The notes under the pieces were generated by a model that made no database searches, was not told the origin of the DNA, and saw only the letters and a program-made list of their open reading frames with translations. Below, piece after piece: positions 45,608-54,740 of a stretch of 64,000 nucleotides of DNA. A program made the position numbers and the translations under genes. Source of the DNA: Fen-1298 sp963833465 (GTDB lineage: Bacteria > Bacteroidota > Ignavibacteria > UBA10030); the NCBI GenBank assembly GCA_963833465.1, contig CAWHXW010000004.1:1194018-1258017 (forward strand), read 5' to 3'. The stretch's first letter is position 1. Each line of letters starts with the position of its first letter.

Positions 45608-46723
45608 ATGCGATATTCAAAGATCGATATCTTTATATATTTTGGATTGACGATCATTCTTCCTTTTACTCTTCGTTCACAGACAAATCCAAATTTCGAT
45701 TTCTCGCTCGGTATTGATTATAGCGCTGCCGAGCAAATGTTAGATTATTTTGATCACGTTACAGGAAACACAAAATATGTTGCTGAACTTCGCGGTAACC
45801 GGCTTGCCGCTGCAACAAGTGTAATGCTTGCGCGCACGGAAAAAAGCGACGACGACTTCCGCCAGCAGCTTGAATTAGCGCGAAATAATTCAAGATTTGA
45901 AAGCGACGTGTATGGTTTTTCACCTGCTAAAAACCATATTACAGAGCTTCGAAAACTTCTTCAAGAAATCAAACACCGGCAGTTGGATCGCCGCATCGTT
46001 GCAACGGTAGCATCATTTTTCCCTGAAAATGTAAAAATCTCCACCAGATTTTCAGTGTACTTTGTCGTGATAGGGAATGAGCGCGCTTCTGCATTTGTTC
46101 GGCACGTCATCTGGAATTACAATGTTCCAACCTTTGTAGGCGAAGAGCAAGGCGAGCCTATAATTGTTGTCAATCTGGCTCGTATCATTGAAGGACCTAC
46201 AAATGTTGAAGCTCAATTTATTGAAGTGCTGAGTACAACTGCGCATGAATGTTTTCATGCTGTATTTTCAGTTTTACGAAAATCTTTGCCAGATTCTATA
46301 AAAGCAAAAAATGTAGCAAATCAATTATTGGATGTAGTTCAGAATGAAGGTGTGGCTTACTATCTTTCCTTAGAAACCCACATCGGGAATAAAATTCCGT
46401 CCCGACAATGGTTTGATATTACCGCGCAGGCAATAAAGGTGTTAAACAATGTTTTAATAGAAATGTCTTCTCCGAATTTAACTCGCGCCCGCGCACAAGA
46501 ATTGATGATGAATGCAAATCTTTCCGGTTCATTTGAAGGCAACTATGGTGCTACTGCCGGAATGCGCATGGCGTACGAGATCGACTCTCACTTCGGCAGG
46601 CCTGCGTTAACAGCAACTTTACTGACGGGAAGTTGCTCATTTATTTCGACATATATGCAGGTATACCTTCGTGATGAAACACTGCCAAAGATCGATAAGC
46701 AAGTTTCGCGTTTATTGCAATAG
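45608..46723 (+). CDS. DUF5700-like putative zinc-dependent peptidase
   Basis: A 371-residue protein with a short N-terminal hydrophobic stretch ending near LRSQTNPN, probably a signal peptide. The metalloprotease-like motif HECFH (HEXXH) lies in STTAHECFHAVFSVL (about residues 215-229), and a downstream Glu (VQNEGVAYYLS) about 35 residues on could be the third ligand. The opening FDFSLGIDYSAAEQMLDYFDHVTGN fits Bacteroidota proteins annotated DUF5700, a putative zinc peptidase family. Substrate unknown. AAGGA is about nine bases before the ATG, and a candidate promoter is upstream. Confidence 0.75.
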   Translation: MRYSKIDIFIYFGLTIILPFTLRSQTNPNFDFSLGIDYSAAEQMLDYFDHVTGNTKYVAELRGNRLAAATSVMLARTEKSDDDFRQQLELARNNSRFESDVYGFSPAKNHITELRKLLQEIKHRQLDRRIVATVASFFPENVKISTRFSVYFVVIGNERASAFVRHVIWNYNVPTFVGEEQGEPIIVVNLARIIEGPTNVEAQFIEVLSTTAHECFHAVFSVLRKSLPDSIKAKNVANQLLDVVQNEGVAYYLSLETHIGNKIPSRQWFDITAQAIKVLNNVLIEMSSPNLTRARAQELMMNANLSGSFEGNYGATAGMRMAYEIDSHFGRPALTATLLTGSCSFISTYMQVYLRDETLPKIDKQVSRLLQ

Positions 46724-46815
46724 TAATTAATTGTCAGTTACCAATTATTTATTGGAAAAAATATTGGTACAATTAAATTTTGAAAATAATATCAAAGAAA
46801 GATTAATATAGAAAT

Positions 46816-49140
46816 TTATAACTGTGATGCTTGTTTGGAAATAAGCAAAGCAGCAAATATAGCGGGCACAAGCAACAGAATTAAAAAGAATGTCACATCT
46901 TGAATTCCTAACACCGGCAGCAGTATTGAACATGTTATTAACGCTCCGAGAGACGAACCGAACACATCAAACGCATATACACTTCCTATATTTGATGAAC
47001 TATGAAGATAAGATTGATTTACAAACCCAAAAATCATTCCTATCAATCCACCGCCGAATATTGTGACCAAAAGAGTGGCAGAAATTAGTTGCGCAAGCAA
47101 CAAGAATTCCAATAGTTTCGGCAAGAAAAGAACGACACAGATGAGAATTAAAAGAACTGCAAGCAAGAGAGTGTTTTGTTTATATTTCCTGATAATCCAA
47201 GAAGCAATCAACATGCCAAATGTAAGACCAAGCATATTTGCAGCGATCATAGCGCCAACCATTTCATAGATCGAACCAAAAGTTTCCTGAAAGTTTAACA
47301 AGAAAAGAAGATTTAACGACATACCGGTCATTCCACAGACAGCCATAATTATGGCCAGAGCAATTTGTTTTTGCTTCTCTGGCTGCCTCCACTGAAAAAG
47401 AATAAGTAACAACAGTAGTCCAGAACCGATACAGCCGGCGACAAAAATCCGGAAGCGAGTGATGTACGAAATAATGCTGTTATCTCCTTCCATGAATTTA
47501 TTCCAAAGTAATAGGTCAAAGTAATATGTCACAGGATTATTATCAGTATTAATTTTGAAATTCCTCACAGCTTCCAAAGTATTTGTAATAAACTTGATTC
47601 TGTCCGGCGGCATCAATTCTTCGTACATATATTTTGAAAAATATTCAGCAGAAATTCCGGCGGCGGTATAGCGGCAAGCAAGCGAATCCGGCTGAGAAAT
47701 TAATCCTGCTGTGCCTGTTGTTCCGATAATTACAGCATGCGTTCCTGGAATGATCAATGAGTTGGTGAAGACACACTTAAACGTTTTGTAAATGGAAGCA
47801 TTCAAGTCCTTCAATTCGTCAGCAATATAATCTTCGGATGATGGAAAGGAAAAAGCGAAAATACCGCCAGCGTTCAAGGACCTGCGGCATTGTTGAATGA
47901 ACTCTTTTGTGTAGAATCGATTCAAGCTTGCTGTAGATGGTTCACCAACATTCATTAAAATGACATCGAAGGAAGTCACATTACGACGCAAAAAGTCTCT
48001 TCCATCCATAAAAATTATATGTACTCGCGAATCATGCATTGCCTGATGATTTTGAATATTCCAAACCTGTTCGATGAACGGAAGAAGAGCAGGGTCAATT
48101 TCGATATATTCTACTTCTTGAACTGGGTACTTTAAGATTTCCTTCAATACACCATTGAATCCTCCGCCTAATATAAGCACACGTTTTGCATCTGTGCGGT
48201 GAATCATAATTGAATGCGTAAATCGTTCAGCATCGTACACGTCGGGAATATTATAGACTGGGCGTCCATCGGAATATACAGTGTACTGGTTTTCCAGAGA
48301 TAGAAGAGAGAGGTTTTGATATTTTGTGTCTAAAGAGCGGATAAATTTCAATTTATCATTAGTGAATGACCATTGATATGAGTTGATTTTTTGTTCAAGC
48401 GTACGTAGCGGCTGCACTAAAATTGCGAATCCAACAACTATACAAACTAAGAAAAGTGATTTTAACCATCTCTTTTTATAAGACACATTCCAAAACACAA
48501 CACCCCAAGCGATTATCGCAATCATAAAAATTATTTGCAGTGTTGAAAGTAGCGTTGCAAAAACAAAGGAAAACAATAATCCGCCGACAACACTTCCAAG
48601 TGATTCAAGCACATAAGCTTTATTCACGCCAAGCCAGAGTTCATCTTTTTCCAAAGTCAATGACTTCGCACCAAGCGTGAAGATCAGTCCCCATAAAAAA
48701 CAACCGGCACTAAGGATAATAAATGAAAAAACAAGCAGATCGAGCATTGATAGAAATTCACCGATGGCGGTCTGGAGAAATGCGCGAACAAATTTCACTA
48801 CGAGAATTTGCGCAAGTGTTATGACAGGAGTCATAGCTATAATAATAAGAAAGAGGCGGGAAACATTTCTGTGATGCTTGATTGCGATGTTTCCGAATGC
48901 ACTGCCAATGCCAATCCACATCAGCCAACAAGCAAAAATGATTCCGATGCTTAATTCATTACCATAAAAGCTGATAAGAAACTCACGAACAAGAATAATC
49001 TGAGAGAGGATTGAACCGAAACCGATATATAAGACGGATATTTGTTTTGGAATTGAAAAACGTTTTTCTGTTTTAGAAAATAAAAATCCGGTCGGCAGAT
49101 TACTTTCAAACTTTGGATTCATTTTATAAAGCGACGTCAT
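46816..49140 (-). CDS. Membrane-fused spermidine-synthase-like protein
   Basis: A 774-residue protein. An N-terminal block of 6-7 TM helices (GFGSILSQIILVREFLISFYGNELSIG) is followed by a spermidine-synthase-like Rossmann methyltransferase-type domain, about residues 270-500: RVLILGGGFNGVLKEILKYPVQEVEYIEIDPAL, then FMDGRDFLRR, FDVILMNVGEPSTASLNRFYTKEF. A second membrane block of 6-8 helices ends the protein. Such fused proteins are common in many bacteria; polyamine aminopropyltransfer is unproven, because the typical DSTDP catalytic acid is replaced here by NVGEPS. It is 235 bases after the AmmeMemoRadiSam radical SAM gene on the same strand. Confidence 0.82.
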   Translation of the reverse strand: MTSLYKMNPKFESNLPTGFLFSKTEKRFSIPKQISVLYIGFGSILSQIILVREFLISFYGNELSIGIIFACWLMWIGIGSAFGNIAIKHHRNVSRLFLIIIAMTPVITLAQILVVKFVRAFLQTAIGEFLSMLDLLVFSFIILSAGCFLWGLIFTLGAKSLTLEKDELWLGVNKAYVLESLGSVVGGLLFSFVFATLLSTLQIIFMIAIIAWGVVFWNVSYKKRWLKSLFLVCIVVGFAILVQPLRTLEQKINSYQWSFTNDKLKFIRSLDTKYQNLSLLSLENQYTVYSDGRPVYNIPDVYDAERFTHSIMIHRTDAKRVLILGGGFNGVLKEILKYPVQEVEYIEIDPALLPFIEQVWNIQNHQAMHDSRVHIIFMDGRDFLRRNVTSFDVILMNVGEPSTASLNRFYTKEFIQQCRRSLNAGGIFAFSFPSSEDYIADELKDLNASIYKTFKCVFTNSLIIPGTHAVIIGTTGTAGLISQPDSLACRYTAAGISAEYFSKYMYEELMPPDRIKFITNTLEAVRNFKINTDNNPVTYYFDLLLWNKFMEGDNSIISYITRFRIFVAGCIGSGLLLLLILFQWRQPEKQKQIALAIIMAVCGMTGMSLNLLFLLNFQETFGSIYEMVGAMIAANMLGLTFGMLIASWIIRKYKQNTLLLAVLLILICVVLFLPKLLEFLLLAQLISATLLVTIFGGGLIGMIFGFVNQSYLHSSSNIGSVYAFDVFGSSLGALITCSILLPVLGIQDVTFFLILLLVPAIFAALLISKQASQL

Positions 49141-49364
49141 TTCTATTTATTATATATCGTTATGCACAAGTTACATTTCTTTGCTGATGCGCCGACAACG
49201 ACATCAAAGAATAAATTATATGGTTTTGATGAAAGTGTTCCAAACTTTCCATTGGTAATAAAATATTGACCGATTCTTATGATAGATGCCATTAACATGC
49301 TTCTTCAAATAATAAATATTTCATCTGCAAGTTTGAAGCAATAATTGTTTGTTCGATAAAAGAT

Positions 49365-49394
49365 AAAAAACCTGATTAACTCCAGATACCAGGT
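49365..49394 (-). terminator. Possible terminator overlapping the end of the radical SAM gene
   Basis: On the minus strand ACCTG (49394-49390) pairs with CAGGT (49374-49370) around a 15-base loop containing the stop codon, and then six U follow (49370-49365). The stem is short, so it would be a weak terminator; partial read-through into the spermidine-synthase-like gene is possible. Confidence 0.4.
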
Positions 49395-50530
49395 ATTTTT
49401 TCTCCGCAGTATTCACATTTCCCTTTTACAATGTGATTGGCAAGGATTGTGAACACGCGTCGTTCAATGATACTTTTCTTGCACTTTGGACAGTATGTAT
49501 TTTCTGCCCAATGCCCGGCGACATTGCCGAGATAGACGAACTTGATTCCTGCTTCTTTTGCAATCGCGTGTGCTTTTTCCAATGTCACGGTTGGCGTTGT
49601 TGGGAGCTGACTGAGTTTGTAAAGTGGTGTAAATCTGCTGAAGTGCAGCGGTACATTAGACATACCATTGGTGCATAACCATTCACACATCCGTTTGATA
49701 GTATCGAAGTTGTCTGTCCATGTTGGGATCACGAGATTGGTGATCTCAAGCCAGACGCCCTCTTCATGAAAGACTTTCAGCGTTCGAAGAACTGGAGGAA
49801 GTGTGCCGCTGTTCAGCTTGACGTAAGTTGTTTCGTCGAACGTTTTCAAATCGATATTCGCAGCATCAAGAACTTTGCACAGATGACGAAGCGGCTTTTC
49901 ATTGATATAACCTGCGGATTTCCACACATTTCGTATTTTTCGTTCTCTCGCCAGAGTTGCTGTATCGTATGCATATTCATAAAATGTTATCGGCTCGGAG
50001 TAAGTATATGCGATAGATTCAGAACCATAATTGAGGCACTCTTTGACAACTTCTTCCGGCATTAAATCGACATTATCAGATTCTCTTGGACTGACTTGTG
50101 ATATTTGCCAGTTCTGGCAATTGAGACAACGCAAATTGCATCCTGCTGTAGCAATGGAGAATGCATGTGTTGCAGGAAGAAAATGGAAGAGCGGTTTCTT
50201 TTCGATGGGGTCAATATGAACTGCACACGGATTCCCGTACGCTATAGAATAGAGTTTGCCATTATACACAACTCGATTACGGCAAATTCCTGATTCGCCC
50301 TCGTTGAGCAGACAACCGTGCGGACATTTCTCGCATTGCAAACCGTCGGCGGTTTTTTTGTAGAAACGCGCTTCCTTGCTCCATTTTCCTAAATCGTTGC
50401 TCGTTGGTAATGAAAACAAATTTGGTTTGTACGCGCCGAAGGCAAGTCCGCCGGCACATATAGCACACTGGCGGAGAAATTCACGTTTCGTAATAGAATT
50501 TGATTGTATTAATTTGTTTTTATTATCCAT
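49376..50530 (-). CDS. amrS: AmmeMemoRadiSam system radical SAM enzyme with Tat-like N-terminus
   Basis: A 384-residue radical SAM protein of the AmmeMemoRadiSam system. The core motif is ATAGCNLRCLNCQNW (CxxxCxxC, about residues 129-140), preceded by CEKCPHGCLLNEGESGICRNR and followed by SIAYTYSEPITFYEYAYD; a C-terminal zinc-binding CPKC...CEYC tail is seen. The N-terminus ITKREFLRQCAICAGGLAFG (residues 13-32) looks like a twin-arginine signal with KR instead of RR, followed by a hydrophobic stretch. That suggests export of a folded iron-sulfur enzyme, unusual for radical SAM proteins. It follows the MEMO-AMMECR1 gene by 41 bases in the same operon. Its substrate is unknown. Confidence 0.88.
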   Translation of the reverse strand: MDNKNKLIQSNSITKREFLRQCAICAGGLAFGAYKPNLFSLPTSNDLGKWSKEARFYKKTADGLQCEKCPHGCLLNEGESGICRNRVVYNGKLYSIAYGNPCAVHIDPIEKKPLFHFLPATHAFSIATAGCNLRCLNCQNWQISQVSPRESDNVDLMPEEVVKECLNYGSESIAYTYSEPITFYEYAYDTATLARERKIRNVWKSAGYINEKPLRHLCKVLDAANIDLKTFDETTYVKLNSGTLPPVLRTLKVFHEEGVWLEITNLVIPTWTDNFDTIKRMCEWLCTNGMSNVPLHFSRFTPLYKLSQLPTTPTVTLEKAHAIAKEAGIKFVYLGNVAGHWAENTYCPKCKKSIIERRVFTILANHIVKGKCEYCGEKIPGIWS

Positions 50531-50571
50531 AACCAGATGTTACAACAAAATACTTTATTACCAACTGCAAA

Positions 50572-52071
50572 CTACTTTGTTTCCCCGAACACAAGCGCTT
50601 CATACACAAATAACTCAGCATCCTTCCAGCCATTCCAGCCAATGCCTGCTTTGTCCTGCGCACAGTGACCCAGAAATTCTTCTTTCGTCCAACCGGTTTC
50701 AGTTGCTACCTGCGGCAGGAATGTTCCGGAAATGTTTCCTTTTCTAATATAAATACCATGCTTACCAAGTTCTATTTCATCTATTGAGTTGATACGCCGC
50801 ATTGGTGTAAGCACAGAGATTTCGATTTCAAGTTCTGGAATTTCATTCGGTTCAACCGGCGGGAAACGATAATCCTGTGTTGATGAAGCAATAGCCATTT
50901 CCTGCACAACATTAAACAGCGGCTCGTTTGCATCGAAGCGCCCAATGCACCCGCGCAAATCGCCATGCTTTTTTAGTGTAACAAATGCACCGCAGTTTCT
51001 TTTCAATATCGACGATAGATTCTCCTTGTCTATTTCAGGTTTCATGCGATTCTTCACATATTGCTCAATCGTATTACGTGCAATCGCCAGGAGGCATTTC
51101 TTGTCTTTATCGGTAAGTTTGAATTCGGCTCTGCCTTGTTTCTCTTTCAACGAAATTGTTATTGCATTATAACCGACGACTCGATCTTTTCCACTGTATT
51201 CCGTATCTCCAGAATTTTTATATTGGATATGAGTAAATTCAACATCTGTATTTCCTTCAGTCATGTAAAGCAACGTTAACACGCTTGTCCAACCGCAGAG
51301 ACAGGTGGCAAGGTTAGGAATTCCTTTCTGTTCGTAATTTGCCATAGAGCGAAGAAGATTTTTCGATGAATTGGTAAGAATTGCGTCGGCGGTTGCTTTG
51401 TCGATGATCTTTGCATCAGTGTAAGATGGATAGTGCGAGAAGTCGGTGCTGATGACAAAGAAATTCTTTTTGTTCAAGTACGGGCGCAATGCTTTGGCAA
51501 TACGCAGGCAGATTTCCGGAGATTGAGTTCCAAGGATAATTGGAACAATCTTAAAATCCTTTTTCAACCGATATTGAAGAAAAGGAAGTTGTACTTCCAG
51601 ACTGTGCTCCCGGGCATGCGCATCTGTTCGATTAGAGAAAATACTGTTATTCTTGATAAGCTGGTTGGCAAGCTCAGTATTAACTTTCACAGTACCAAGC
51701 GGCGTTATAAAATCTCCCTGTGAGTAAATTGATGCGCCTTCAAAAGAAACGTAATGGCTCGAACCGATAACAAAAATATTCTCGTATTCTTTCGCCGGAT
51801 CAATCTGGTTAAATGCGGAGGCAGCAACTTCTCCTGAGAAGACATATCCTGCATGTGGAGAAATTACGGCAATAATATTTTGGATATTTTTAAATGGAAC
51901 AGCACCTGCAAAAAGCTGCTTCAGTGTTGCTTTGAGATCTTCCTGTTTGGCAGGATAGAAAGATCCTGCAACCGCGGGCTGGCGGTCGATGTGTTCGTTT
52001 TGTGATTGGCAGTCGGCGCATAAAAGCAGGAAGCAAGAAGCAAGAATAGTAATGATTTTTGTTTTGCACAT
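50572..52071 (-). CDS. amrB-amrA: Fused AmmeMemoRadiSam proteins B (MEMO) and A (AMMECR1), exported
   Basis: A 499-residue fusion. Residues 1-20 are a signal peptide (ITILASCFLLLCADCQSQ), possibly a lipoprotein. Residues about 33-300 are a MEMO domain with its metal-site residues: PHAGYVFSGEVA, GSSHYVSFEG, REHSLEVQLPFLQ, STDFSHYPSYTDA and CLCGWTSVL, so the His and Cys ligands of human MEMO1 are present. Residues about 318-499 are an AMMECR1 domain with LRGCIGRFD, FPPVEP and ELEIEISVL. B and A are usually separate. The fusion plus a signal peptide, and the radical SAM partner downstream, point to a periplasmic AmmeMemoRadiSam system. Its reaction is not known. Confidence 0.9.
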   Translation of the reverse strand: MCKTKIITILASCFLLLCADCQSQNEHIDRQPAVAGSFYPAKQEDLKATLKQLFAGAVPFKNIQNIIAVISPHAGYVFSGEVAASAFNQIDPAKEYENIFVIGSSHYVSFEGASIYSQGDFITPLGTVKVNTELANQLIKNNSIFSNRTDAHAREHSLEVQLPFLQYRLKKDFKIVPIILGTQSPEICLRIAKALRPYLNKKNFFVISTDFSHYPSYTDAKIIDKATADAILTNSSKNLLRSMANYEQKGIPNLATCLCGWTSVLTLLYMTEGNTDVEFTHIQYKNSGDTEYSGKDRVVGYNAITISLKEKQGRAEFKLTDKDKKCLLAIARNTIEQYVKNRMKPEIDKENLSSILKRNCGAFVTLKKHGDLRGCIGRFDANEPLFNVVQEMAIASSTQDYRFPPVEPNEIPELEIEISVLTPMRRINSIDEIELGKHGIYIRKGNISGTFLPQVATETGWTKEEFLGHCAQDKAGIGWNGWKDAELFVYEALVFGETK

Positions 52072-52199
52072 AAGATCAGCCGTACATTACTCGATAGAAA
52101 CTTAATGAGAAGAATTTAGAGTTGCAAATTAGTTTATTGATTGAAACGAGCTGAACCGCAAATTAATAATTACACCATAATTTATCTTATCCAAATTTT

Positions 52200-53057
52200 T
52201 TATTGAGATATAGGTTTAGCTAATTGAACAGAAAGCCATAATTCCATTCGTGCCGTTCTTTCCTGTTTACCGAAATGGCCGCTTTGCTCTCCACCACTGT
52301 GTGGTCTTCTGCTACTACCGATGCCGACTCCTGCTGCCGGATTATCTTCACCCATTTCGTCGCCTTTGTTATCTGCATTTCCAGCTGACATGCCGCTTTT
52401 CATTTGTTCTGGCTGTATTTCACCAGTCTCAAATTCAATTCCAATTCGGTGTGCTGAGATAGGTTCAGCCGCAAATGGATGCTCAGAAGTTTTCTTCAAC
52501 GGCACACGCAATTCATACACTAATGTCTCGCGTATAAGGCCAAGTTTTGCACGAATACCCGGCGCTTCCAACGCTGAATATCGCTGAATATCTTCCTTCT
52601 TTGGACCAATGATTTCCATTTCTGGAAATTCTTGATCAAGAAATGCGTGAAGGTTTTCTTCGTTTGTATCAGATGAAAATCCTGTGCGTCCTTTTTTCCA
52701 GTTTATCGGATATTGGATTCCAAACGTCTGATTTTTTCCATCTTCTTTATCAAACCAAACCGTCAAACCTTGCTTCATAATTTGCATTTGCGTGGATCTA
52801 TTTTGCGTCTTCAGAAAAACGTAGATAAATTTATCGTCGTTACGTACAGAATAAACAATATCGGATTGCTTATCGTAATATAATCCACGCTGCCATTCGG
52901 AATCACTGCCGTCAATATTCATCTCGCTCTGCTGCCAGTCGCTGGTAAGTTTAAGGCCGCTGCTGCAACCATTCAGCAGCAATATTAAAATTGGCAGCAT
53001 TACAAATGAAAAAGAAGATTTGTTTAGATAAAATCGTCGCTTCAATTTTGAGCCCAT
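52200..53057 (-). CDS. Lipoprotein with CBM9/DOMON-like N-terminal domain
   Basis: A 285-residue lipoprotein; the lipobox LNGC gives Cys31 as the acylated residue. The start at 53057 is preferred over an upstream ATG at 53192, which adds 45 unlikely residues. The mature N-terminal half (NIDGSDSEWQRGLYYDKQSDIVYSVRNDDKFIYVFLKTQN) resembles CBM9/DOMON-like sugar- or heme-binding beta-sandwich folds; I am unsure of the exact family. The C-terminal 60 residues are low-complexity, rich in Gly, Asp and Ser, and close with ARMELWLSVQL. It is upstream of the MEMO-AMMECR1 fusion by 128 bases and on the same strand, so it may be a substrate-binding or partner protein of that system. Confidence 0.7.
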   Translation of the reverse strand: MGSKLKRRFYLNKSSFSFVMLPILILLLNGCSSGLKLTSDWQQSEMNIDGSDSEWQRGLYYDKQSDIVYSVRNDDKFIYVFLKTQNRSTQMQIMKQGLTVWFDKEDGKNQTFGIQYPINWKKGRTGFSSDTNEENLHAFLDQEFPEMEIIGPKKEDIQRYSALEAPGIRAKLGLIRETLVYELRVPLKKTSEHPFAAEPISAHRIGIEFETGEIQPEQMKSGMSAGNADNKGDEMGEDNPAAGVGIGSSRRPHSGGEQSGHFGKQERTARMELWLSVQLAKPISQ

Positions 53058-53263
53058 TATTATTTCATTCGTTATGTGATTATTTTTTGCTCGTGAATAA
53101 ATTACATAAATTTGACGAAAAATATAATATGTTATTTTCAGAAATAAAATGAAGGATATCTTCTTTAATATCAAGTTGCATGCATCATGCATTTTAAATT
53201 AATTGAGTTCATTGAAAAAGAATACTACATTTTCTTAAGAAATAACAATTGTAAGGAATAATA

Positions 53264-54034
53264 ATGACATCACTCACTAATACCATCGTTTTCATAACCG
53301 GAGCCAGCAGCGGCATTGGACGTTCATGTGCATACGCTTTTGCAGGAGCTGGTGCAAAGCTTATTCTTACAGCCCGTCGAATAGATCGGTTGAAAAAACT
53401 TGCGTCAGATTTAAAAAAACAATTTAATACTTATACATTTATTAACAAGTTAGATGTGCGTGACAAAAGCGCGGTAGATAAGTTTTATAAAAGACTTCCT
53501 GCTGAATGGCGGCAAATAGATATTCTTGTTAATAACGCAGGACTAAGTCGCGGGCTTAATAAATTATATGAAGGAAAACTTGAAGACTGGGAAGAAATGA
53601 TCGACACGAATGTAAAAGGACTGCTCTATGTCAGCCGTACCGTGCTTCCCGGAATGGTAGAACGTAAGAAAGGAACAGTTATCAATATCGGTTCAATTGC
53701 AGGGCATGATGTGTACCCGGGCGGAAATGTATATTGTGCGACCAAGCACGCAGTTGATGCGCTTACAAAAGGAATGCGGATGGATTTAGTCGATACGCCA
53801 ATTCGAGTTTGCACTGTTGATCCGGGATTAGTAGAAACAGAATTTAGCGAAGTGCGTTTCCACGGGGACAAGGATCGCGCAAGAAAGACATATGAGAATA
53901 TAATTCCATTGACGCCAGAAGATATTGCGGATGCAGTTTTATTTGCAGCTACACGTCCGCCTCATGTACAAATTGCCGAATTAATCATCATGCCAACTGC
54001 ACAAGCTTCAACGACGCTTGTACATCGTGTATAA
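53264..54034 (+). CDS. SDR-family NAD(P)-dependent oxidoreductase (YdfG-like)
   Basis: A 256-residue classical short-chain dehydrogenase. It has TGASSGIGR (residues 12-20), the catalytic NNAG at about 91-94, Ser144-type IGSIAGHDVYPGG, and YxxxK as YCATKHA near 157. The final IAELIIMPTAQAST is typical of the YdfG/serine dehydrogenase subfamily, which acts on L-serine, 3-hydroxypropionate or related hydroxyacids. AAGGA precedes the ATG by about eight bases. Monocistronic between divergent and convergent neighbours. Confidence 0.92.
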   Translation: MTSLTNTIVFITGASSGIGRSCAYAFAGAGAKLILTARRIDRLKKLASDLKKQFNTYTFINKLDVRDKSAVDKFYKRLPAEWRQIDILVNNAGLSRGLNKLYEGKLEDWEEMIDTNVKGLLYVSRTVLPGMVERKKGTVINIGSIAGHDVYPGGNVYCATKHAVDALTKGMRMDLVDTPIRVCTVDPGLVETEFSEVRFHGDKDRARKTYENIIPLTPEDIADAVLFAATRPPHVQIAELIIMPTAQASTTLVHRV

Positions 54035-54078
54035 TAAAGTACTTAATTTAGATAAATGACTTGATTGCGCGGATGTTA

Positions 54079-54708
54079 CTATTCAATAATTTTATACTTA
54101 TAAGCATACCTAATCAGGTCGATATTTGATTTTGCACGAAGTTTCAACATTACGCGCTTGCGGTAGGAGTGGATCGTATTAGCAGAAGTCTTAAACTCTC
54201 CGGCAATTTCTTTGCAACTTTTTCCTTCTGCCATTCTTCGTAATACTTCGAACTCACGGTCAGATAAATTATGGTGCTTTGGTTTATCCAAAGCTTCATC
54301 GATGATATCCGGAATTTCTTGCTGAACTTCCGGGCTGAAATACTTTCTGCCGCGAGTTACCATCCGCACCGCTTTGATGAATTCTTCAGCCGGTTCGGAT
54401 TTTGTCAAGTACCCAGATGCTCCCGCTTGCAATACTCTGCGCGCGTACTGTGATACAGGAACCATACTCAAGACTAATACCGGAATTTTCGATTTAACTT
54501 CTCTAATTGATTTAAGAATTTCGAGGCCGCTTCTTCCTGGAAGACTGATATCAAGAATAATAATATCCCATTTCTCATTTTTTATTTGCTCTATGGCTTG
54601 CTCGTAGTTTCCTGCCCGCGCAAATTTTACAATATTGAAATTGTCGGTTAGGATGTGGATGATTCCTTCACGTGTAAATTCATGATCATCTATGACAAGT
54701 GCTCTCAT
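54079..54708 (-). CDS. NarL/FixJ-family response regulator
   Basis: A 209-residue two-domain regulator. The receiver domain has the acidic pair DDHEF, the phosphorylated Asp in IILDISLPGRSG (about residue 54), the Thr/Ser of VLSMVP and Lys in YLTKSEP. The LuxR-type HTH is at 145-205 (LSDREFEVLRRMAEGKSCKEIAGEFKTSANTIHSYRKRVMLKL). Transcribed after the histidine kinase gene, 32 bases downstream. Targets unknown. Confidence 0.95.
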   Translation of the reverse strand: MRALVIDDHEFTREGIIHILTDNFNIVKFARAGNYEQAIEQIKNEKWDIIILDISLPGRSGLEILKSIREVKSKIPVLVLSMVPVSQYARRVLQAGASGYLTKSEPAEEFIKAVRMVTRGRKYFSPEVQQEIPDIIDEALDKPKHHNLSDREFEVLRRMAEGKSCKEIAGEFKTSANTIHSYRKRVMLKLRAKSNIDLIRYAYKYKIIE

Positions 54709-54740
54709 AATAAATTGATCCCTTCCATTTTCGTCATTTT

